DNA from: Phoronis ovalis
Taxonomy: Eukaryota; Phoronida; Phoronidae
Direction: 5' to 3'
Assembly: GCA_028565635.1 (NCBI GenBank)
Contig: JAOXYB010035029.1
Span: 1-13,974, forward strand
Length of the DNA: 13,974 nt
The translations under genes were made by a program, and so were the position numbers. This document shows, piece after piece, positions 8,570 through 13,974 of this stretch. The notes below the pieces were generated by a model. The model was not told the origin of the DNA. It saw only the letters and a program-made list of their open reading frames with translations, and ran no database searches. The number at the start of each line of letters is the position of its first letter. Position 1 is the first letter of the stretch.

Positions 8570-9156
8570 CTAAAATTGATATGCATAAATTTGATAAAGA
8601 GAGATTACGTGACGATAATCAATAATATAAAATATTTGAATATCTCATTGTGAATATGCAAAATGATAGCTGTAATAAGTAGATTTTATATACATTTGCT
8701 ATACAACGAAACGCAACTAGACATCAATGAACACCTTCTATAAACAGATAGAAATTTGCAAAAAAAACTCTACTGAACATTATCAGTCACTAATCGCCAA
8801 CTTGACCAAAAATATAAATTTCGGTACCGTAAATGTACAACAGACACCTGATTCAAGGATTGATAATATTACGCAGATTTATAATATGCACATATTATCT
8901 GTATCTACATACTGCGTCATGTAACATACGATCACTTGAGAACAATTGAAACGGAAGCAAGGAAACCTTAGAGGCCGCTAAAACACGCAAACTAAAAATA
9001 ACAACGTGCGAGACAAATAGTTACTATAGATTTGTCTAACGATTCCCGATTAAATAGTTGGTTATTCATACACAGTCAGTCAACATTCAATGATTCGGTT
9101 AGATCAGCATTAATTAAATGAATTATACAGTAAACACTTTTTATATGCACCCTTAC
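8570..9156 (-). other. Intron of an internally deleted array unit
   Basis: This intron begins and ends like the full units but is only 587 bp. At about 8820 the text jumps from GACCAAAAATATAAATT to TCGGTACCGTAAATGTACAAC, which in the neighbouring unit are separated by most of the middle segment. That segment includes the CCCGACATTATC landmark and the site where the transposon sits next door. A plus-strand 65-codon open frame here (8727-8924) is a chance frame. Confidence 0.65.
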
Positions 9157-9189
9157 CTGTTGCCGTTGTATTCGATGTGGTTGTTATTT
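9157..9189 (-). CDS. Threonine-rich stalk mini-exon, short form (copy 3)
   Basis: A 33-bp exon, minus strand, acceptor ATCTCAATTTTAG and donor GTAAGG, phase 1 at both ends, encoding ITTTSNTTAT. With the split GAA codon it adds one EITTTSNTTAT repeat carrying seven potential O-glycosylation residues (six Thr and one Ser) and one N-glycosylation sequon. Skipping it would not shift the frame. Confidence 0.75.
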
Positions 9190-10063
9190 CTAAAATTGAG
9201 ATGCATAAATTTGATAAAGAGGGATTGCGTAATGATAATCAATAAATATAAAATGTTTAAATATCTTATTGTGAACATGAAAAGTGATAGACTCTATAAA
9301 AGTAATCACTAATAAGTAGTTTTTATAAACATTTTCTACTGAAGTTTGCTAAACAACGAGACGCCAATGATCACATTCTACTAACAGAAAAAAAATTATA
9401 ATCATACACTTTACAATATTTTTAGTTTCTAATGACACACTTGACAAAAGGCTTAAATTTGAACTAGCAATTGTTTGGCGTTGCTTAATAATCGCCTTAT
9501 TGTACCAAAAGCCCGTCAGCAAGAAAAATGAGTGCATGCACATGTTAAGACAACCACCAGATAACACTCAAACTATCACGTTTCGTCATCGAAAAATATT
9601 AATACACAGAAAAATAAAAAAGCGTTAAAGTTGTTATCCCACCCGATGGTATCTGACACTATTCGATCGATTATGTGTATGTGACAAATAATCGAATCTC
9701 GTCGGATGCCATTTTATATACTGTACATGGCTTTATGCATAACTTTTGGTAAACAATACATAAGGTTATACAACTTACACCTGATTCAAAAATGATAATA
9801 TTACGCAGATTAATCATATGACCTGTTTACCTGTATTGACATACATGTAACAGATGATTATTTGAAACAATTGAAACGTAAGCTAAGAATCATTAATGGA
9901 AGCCGTTGAAACATGCAGCCTAAAAATGACAACGTGTGGGGCAAATACGTTTTAGGATTGTCTAATGGTTCCATGCACAGTTTTTTTAGTTAGTTAGTCA
10001 TTCAATCAATCGGTTAAATATGTATTAGATGGATTATAAAGTAAACTCTTTTTGCAACTTTAC
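9190..10063 (-). other. Intron of the most complete array unit
   Basis: This 874-bp intron retains all array landmarks in order with no transposon, so it approximates the full unit (about 0.9 kb from exon to exon). It keeps an uninterrupted CGGATGCC version of the transposon target at about 9703-9710. Open frames at 9118-9312 and 9349-9567 are chance frames. Confidence 0.65.
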
Positions 10064-10114
10064 CTGTCGCCGTTGTATTCGATGTAGTTGTTATTTCAGT
10101 TGTTGATGTTACTT
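10064..10114 (-). CDS. Threonine-rich stalk mini-exon, long form with full repeat
   Basis: A 51-bp exon, minus strand, acceptor CTCATTTTTAG and donor GTAAAG, phase 1 at both ends. It encodes VTSTTEITTTSNTTAT, so its second half already contains the EITTTSNTTAT unit of the short exons. The short exons match it exactly apart from an 18-bp in-frame deletion at their 5' end, which suggests it represents the ancestral form. It lies at the right border of the tandem array; recognisable array sequence ends about 40-50 bp beyond it. Confidence 0.75.
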
Positions 10115-10150
10115 CTAAAAATGAGATGCAAAAATTTGGTAAAGAGAGCT

Positions 10151-10589
10151 AACGTGATAATAATCGAAATTAAAGGACTTTTTCTAAATTGAAGTTTCTC
10201 ATGTTTGCCACTAGGGCGATATGTGCTCGCTTCATCACTATTCATACATTGTAAATTAGTATATTCTTAACATACCAAAAAAATAAAGTGTTTGCACTAA
10301 TCTCTCGCTGTACAGGTCAGTGTAACCTAGTTTTTGTAAGACTGTATAACACAAGTAAATATGTAACCATACACAAAATTAAACTAAAGGCCCATGGGCC
10401 ACATAGCTTGCTGTCTACATTTTGAAACCATTGGCACCTAAAATCAAATTTGATCTACGATTGTTTGTGCATATAATAGGAGTCATAATATATGAATGTT
10501 GGATTGCGAACAATTAAAAATGTTCTCTTAAGTAGATGGTTACACCACTTGTCCCACTAGAAATTTAAAAAAATTACATCACGGTGAAC
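10151..10589 (-). other. Intron segment without recognisable features
   Basis: AT-rich sequence inside the roughly 2.7-kb intron between the exons at 12796 and 10064. No open frame, splice pair in the right phase, or repeat was seen. Confidence 0.5.
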
Positions 10590-11165
10590 AAGCACAGTAT
10601 CTTTACTTGCAACGATGTCTCTGTCTCTCAGAGGTTTCAAGATATGAGAACAAATAGCTTATCTCGAGAAAACATGTGGTCGCCATTCTGCCTTACAAGA
10701 AGTGATCTAGGCCAAAATTGAACTTAGTCTGCAGTATCTAGCATATTTACCCTCTGACTTGCAATGTTATCTTGCTATCTATCAGAGTATTCAAGATATA
10801 GACAGGAGCAGCTTATCTCAAGAACACAAACATGGTAGCCAGTCGGCCATATTGGAAGTCAATATCAAGTTTGACTTGTATTTTCATCTATATTTACTTT
10901 TTGCTTTGTAACGTTGTATCTACCTATCAAAATTTTCAAGATATATGTATTCACGTATTCACAGCTTAACGAGACAAAGCCGTATGGCCGTTATTCGGCC
11001 ATATTGGAAGTTGTTCTGGTCAAAATCAAAATGGACATACATTTTGACATGTATTTACCCTTTGACTTGCGACTATATCTCTATATATCTATCAGCAAGG
11101 CATCAAATAGCTTGTCTCGAGAACAAACAAATGAACTTGACCTGTATTTTGACCTATATTTATCC
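10590..11165. repeat. Degenerate tandem repeat, about four copies of a 150-bp unit
   Basis: Recurring landmarks at about 145-160-bp spacing are TTGCAACGATGTCTC-like text (10608, 10759, about 10905, about 11066), TTTCAAGATAT or ATTCAAGATAT, AGCTTATCTCGAGAACA, and CGGCCATATTGGAAGT (about 10843 and 10997). The copies are strongly diverged. The plus-strand open frames at 10914-11232 lie on this repeat and translate it without resembling a known protein. The source element is not identified. Confidence 0.65.
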
Positions 11166-11255
11166 TAGTACGAAGATAATCCCACATGAAGCTGCTATCG
11201 CGAGACAATTAAGGAACTTACATAATGAATGACTAAAAAGGTTATCTGTTACGTA

Positions 11256-11283
11256 CGTACGTATATGTGCATATATACGTACG
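11256..11283. repeat. Short palindrome (CGTACGTATAT hairpin)
   Basis: Two 11-bp arms, CGTACGTATAT and its complement, around a 6-base loop. It stands close to the end of the 150-bp repeats and just before a second imperfect hairpin (11304-11345, with TTCACC and GGTG arms around a CTCTGCTTAGAG core). Both could be part of the same decayed element. Confidence 0.6.
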
Positions 11284-11345
11284 GGAGTACTGGCTGGACA
11301 GATGCTATATTCACCTTCTCTGCTTAGAGCGAGGGTGTATAATAA

Positions 11346-12188
11346 GTTAAGTGATTTTCACTAAACTCTCTTTATTGGAAAATGCAAATGGCATTTCAGC
11401 GGTAAACAAAGATGTTTTTTTGAAATCGATACTTTCCAATGCATGGAATGTATGCTTACCCTCAGAACTTAAATGTTCTCACAATATATCCCCTGGTGGA
11501 TGAATACGTAAACATTGACTACATTTCTCGAATGGAAAGTTGTGCAAACCCCACAGAACAGGGTCAAAATTGAAGGACTGTACATTAATGTTATGACTTA
11601 AAATAGAAGCTTGAACAAGTATAAGTTGCGGTATACTGTTTAATCAAGAAATACTTAAAACAATTGTTGTTTTATTTGACAGTACACAAGCTGAAAATAC
11701 ATTAAATTGTGTGAAAGCAAACATCCGTCACCAAGAACAACAATGACATGCATCACAGGATCAGAAGTACTACACCATCACCAGCCATGCGTTTAGTATT
11801 AACAACATCAAAATCCCAACACCAAAAAAGAATCCCTACGACACCATCTATATAGTACACCAGAACCACATAAAGCTTTAATTAGGAACAGTTTGCATAG
11901 ATCGTGTTTTAGAAATATCTAGTAATAAACTGAGTAAACGATGGAACGTCAGATATCATATAATGTTACGCATAGGCTTGGTTATTCAACAATTCAGTTA
12001 CCATACGTGTAACAGGAAGATTGTATATTAACAAAATACGAATATTTAATTTTCTAAAAATAGCTCCTGCATTATTTACATCTCTCACTGTCTTTAGTTT
12101 ATTTTTATTGAAAACAAAAATGACATGCTATGCACACAGCTATTTATATATTTGGAATACCTGCGTCGTTCTCAGACAGGTAGTAACA
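11346..12188 (-). other. Intron segment without recognisable features
   Basis: AT-rich intron. I found no phase-compatible threonine-rich exon. The open frame at 12021-12281 runs into the neighbouring transposable element and is not a gene. Confidence 0.45.
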
Positions 12189-12626
12189 GGCCCGTCAGAT
12201 GGGGGGGGGGGTGCGTTGGGTGCGAACGCACCCCCTTTTGAAATGGGAGGAGCATTTAATGATAACGCACCCCCCTTTTGAAATGGGAGGACCATTAATG
12301 TAATGTTAACGCACCCCTCTTTTGAAACAATAAAGCACCCCCTTTTGAAATAGTAACGCACCCCCTTTTGAATTGACAGGAAAAGACGCGCACCTGCCCG
12401 CAGCCCCCTTTTGGAACAGAAAGATTTTTTTTTTATGACGTTAGCACTTATTCTGGGCGTATTTTTACATAGGAACGGAAAATGCCTTTTTTTGCTTGTC
12501 AATTTTTTCTGACAACACGGAGACGTTTCAGCGACCTTTTTTGGATTACTGAACTGATATTTTCTGAAATCGGTAATTCTAAAAACACCACAAACGCACC
12601 CCTTTTGAAAAAGCGTCTGACGGGCC
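12189..12626. mobile_element. Small inverted-terminal-repeat element with GCACCCCCTTTTGAAA repeats
   Basis: The left end GGCCCGTCAGA (12189-12199) and the complement of the right end (12616-12626) match perfectly over 11 bp. A run of eleven G (12201-12211) lies just inside the left terminus. The interior holds at least six copies of GCACCCCCTTTTGAAA-type sequence with irregular spacing, one of them next to the right terminus. I see no target duplication at these borders. The 198-codon minus-strand frame at 12140-12736 translates this array (repeated F/S-K-GG/GC segments) and is judged an artefact. The build, short GC-rich ends around a small tandem array with no transposase, parallels the elements at 1839 and 7766, but the terminal sequence differs. 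Confidence 0.65.
12228..12420. repeat. Internal GCACCCCCTTTTGAAA repeat array
   Basis: Copies start near 12228, 12266, 12311, 12336, 12358 and, diverged, near 12402; one more lies near 12596. Spacing ranges from about 22 to 45 bp because the linkers differ (for example GGGAGGAGCATTTAATGATAAC). Confidence 0.75.
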
Positions 12627-12795
12627 GGAATAAAAGTGTAATAATCTGCAGATGCTAAGTCTGTACTGTAATAATTGCAGAATAGGAAGTCGAAAATGTA
12701 GAAGCCATGCTTTGTGAGAAAGATGCCAGTTAGCATGCATGCACGAATACAGGAGATTTTAGAAATAGTAAATACACATGTAACTTGTTTGATAC

Positions 12796-12843
12796 CTGTC
12801 CCTATTGAAGTTGATAATATGGATTGTGTTACTGTATTCCCTT
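12796..12843 (-). CDS. Probable threonine/serine-rich stalk mini-exon
   Basis: A 48-bp exon, minus strand, after a strong acceptor (GACTTTCTTCCAG) and ending in GGGACAG before GTATCA. It is phase 1 at both ends and encodes GNTVTQSILSTSIGT plus split codons. It shares the ACAG-GT ending and Thr/Ser bias of the family but is not a close copy of the array exons, and its donor is weaker. An internal AG would allow a 36-bp version starting at 12831, which also keeps the phase. It was found by searching for phase 1-1 exons, so confidence is lower than for the duplicated ones. Confidence 0.55.
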
Positions 12844-13237
12844 CTGGAAGAAAGTCATTACATTTAGATATTTTTCATTATACAAAAACGTCATATGCAT
12901 ATGATATAATCAATTCCTGACAATGCGATGTTAATAAGACTGCTGGGAGCTGCTACTACTGTACAATTAACTTTCTACGTTTCCCCAGAATCTATTAAAA
13001 TAACAGGGTAAAAACATGCTTAATGATAAAATAGTTATCTTTTTATATTTAATCTCATCCAAATGATGGATTTAATATTCTGTTAATTAAAAAAAAAAAT
13101 TTATAGCGCCGTATCGTGACAAATTTAAGTAGTCAGACATATATACATGCAGCTTTCAATATATTATAGAATGTGCCCTACGTATTGAATATAGGTAATT
13201 AAGTGTTATAGAACGTATGCTAAATACATAAATGTAC
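12844..13237 (-). other. Intron; no other feature seen
   Basis: A 394-bp AT-rich intron with a poly-A run at 13090-13099 between the exons at 13238 and 12796. I saw no repeat shared with the main array. Confidence 0.5.
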
Positions 13238-13276
13238 CTGTTGAAGTTGTTTGTTGCTGTTGGGTATTTACAACTG
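13238..13276 (-). CDS. Thr/Gln-rich stalk mini-exon with tandem acceptor
   Basis: A 39-bp exon, minus strand, with donor GTACAT, phase 1 at both ends, encoding VVNTQQQQTTST plus split codons. The acceptor region reads TTTGTAGCAG. Either AG can be used without frame change, giving a 39-bp or a 36-bp exon that differs by one residue (an NAGNAG site). Its 3' half (ACAACTTCAACAG) and flanking intron resemble those of the exon at 13564, so the two are an older duplicate pair, separate from the main array. Confidence 0.7.
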
Positions 13277-13563
13277 CTACAAATTTGAAAATAAAAATTC
13301 AATTATGTAATTGTGTTTGACGGGAAAAGATAGACATTATGCAAAAATACTTTCACAAAATTAAGTTTGTTTTTTCCTTTCGAGCTTGTATACTGTTTTT
13401 CTTTATTAGATAATAACATAATTATTACTAAAGATCCTTGGCATATCTTATGCAAATGTAGTTATTATTATTACCACCTAATTAAGTTAAGTTAAAGGAA
13501 TGTAGGGGAACAAAATACAAAACCACGCTTTAGGTCATCTTGTGATTTACATATTAAGTATAC
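13277..13563 (-). other. Intron between the paired Thr/Gln-rich exons
   Basis: A 287-bp AT-rich intron. The part next to the 13238 exon (TGACGGGAAAAGATAGACAT) resembles text at a similar distance from the 13564 exon (ATGACAAAAGATCGAAGTTA), which supports duplication of exon plus flank. Confidence 0.55.
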
Positions 13564-13599
13564 CTGTAGAAGTTGTTTGTAGTTGTGTTGTTGCAATTG
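13564..13599 (-). CDS. Thr/Gln-rich stalk mini-exon
   Basis: A 36-bp exon, minus strand, acceptor CACTTTTTCAG and donor GTATAC, phase 1 at both ends, encoding IATTQLQTTST plus split codons. It is the sister of the exon at 13238, sharing the QTTST ending and the ACAACTTC(T/A)ACAG border. It continues the frame of the stalk without interruption. Confidence 0.7.
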
Positions 13600-13962
13600 C
13601 TGAAAAAGTGAAATTATATGAAACACATAATTATTAATGACAAAAGATCGAAGTTAATACTTTAAAACTATATACTATGAATATGATATGATTTAAATTA
13701 TGTGTAAAGATATTATCCTTCCACCTCATCTGAATCGTGGTTTGTTTTAACTCTTGTCTTATTATAGACAAAGTTAGTTCATATGCTGGAAATATATATT
13801 AGGTACAGTTTCCAGGCTACTAATAAGTACATGACAGATATATATAATGAACAGAACGGTAAAAATCATTTTGAGTAGCAACATTCTTATAAATGATTTT
13901 ACAGCTGTGTAAGTCTATTGTTATCTATGCTGTTAGTATAACAAATAAGAATAATAATTCAC
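13600..13962 (-). other. Intron at the right edge
   Basis: A 363-bp AT-rich intron with no repeat or open frame of note. It would be bounded on its 5' side by the tentative exon at the window edge. Confidence 0.4.
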
Positions 13963-13974
13963 CGGAACTCTGGT
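13963..13974 (-). CDS. Possible exon cut by the window edge
   Basis: On the minus strand the last bases read ACCAGAGTTCCG followed by GTGAAT, an acceptable donor. Ending in phase 1, like every other stalk exon, it would read (..)QSS plus one base and join the 13564 exon in frame. Only 12 bases are visible, so this is a guess supported mainly by position and phase. Confidence 0.3.

Larger units (their letters stand above)
5407..10150 (-). repeat. Tandem array of exon-bearing units of about 0.9-1.2 kb
   Basis: Long diverged copies of the same intron-plus-exon unit follow one another. Landmarks in each copy include GAATCGGTTAGAT about 50-80 bp to the right of a donor (6569, 8477, 9092, roughly 10007), ATTGTACCAAAA (6218, 6988, 7514, 9499), CCCGACATTATCTGACA-like text (6401, 7702, 9642), and the exon followed by TTCTAAAAATGAGATGC. 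Exon starts lie at 5407, 6628, 8537, 9157 and 10064. The spacing is uneven because some units carry internal deletions and one carries a transposon. Copies are recognisable by eye along most of their length, so the expansion is far younger than the gene. The array lies wholly inside the minus-strand gene and has multiplied its stalk exons. Confidence 0.85.

Noticed and set aside
5407-10150. The regular units suggested a CRISPR-like or satellite array at first sight
   Set aside because: The units are around a kilobase, diverged, and carry splice sites and exons in a eukaryotic setting; there are no short identical repeats with unique spacers.
10914-11232. Two overlapping plus-strand open frames of 84 and 95 codons
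   Set aside because: They translate the degenerate 150-bp tandem repeats in two frames, which indicates repeat structure and not coding.
12140-12736. 198-codon minus-strand open frame, the longest in the window
   Set aside because: It translates the GCACCCCCTTTTGAAA array of a transposable element and its flanks. The repeated peptide segments come from the DNA repeat, and there is no recognisable domain or splice context.

Overview
The window looks like a piece of an AT-rich, intron-rich animal genome, most likely a marine invertebrate. A mollusc is possible, but the sequence does not settle the phylum. There is no long open reading frame. What can be seen is small exons with GT-AG borders, non-autonomous DNA transposons, tandem repeats and a possible tRNA-derived SINE. 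The short open frames of 64-198 codons all look like chance frames or artefacts of repeats.

The main content is the 3' part of one minus-strand gene, running from beyond the right edge down to about position 2535. I find nine or ten threonine-rich mini-exons of 33-57 bp. In transcription order they are 13963->13974 (tentative), 13564-13599, 13238-13276, 12796-12843, 10064-10114, 9157-9189, 8537-8569, 6628-6660, 5407-5463 and 2899-2940. A 121-bp exon (2535-2655) follows and encodes one transmembrane helix with a basic inner flank. Every complete mini-exon is a multiple of three, starts with two bases of a split codon and ends with one, so all are symmetric phase 1-1 exons. The chain therefore reads through without a frame break into the membrane exon. 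I infer a type I membrane protein with a mucin-like, O-glycosylated stalk of about 124 residues in this window. Its N-terminal part lies outside, and I cannot name the gene.

The stretch 5407-10150 is built from diverged tandem copies of a unit of about 0.9-1.2 kb, each carrying one mini-exon near its junction. Four consecutive exons in this array yield four identical copies of the 11-residue repeat EITTTSNTTAT, each with an NTT N-glycosylation sequon. The array records its own history: an 18-bp in-frame shortening shared by three exons, a unit that lost its exon, units with internal deletions, and a transposon in one unit whose empty site survives in its sisters.

Mobile DNA: two elements end in CCGGGGG-type termini (1839-2345 and 7766-8152), with 8-bp target duplications and short internal tandem repeats. 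A third element of similar build but different termini lies at 12189-12626. A mariner-like MITE with a TA duplication lies at 4158-4581. A tRNA-like SINE head is possible near 5171-5260, and about four degenerate copies of a 150-bp repeat fill 10590-11165. The rest is AT-rich intron or 3' flank in which I see no gene.
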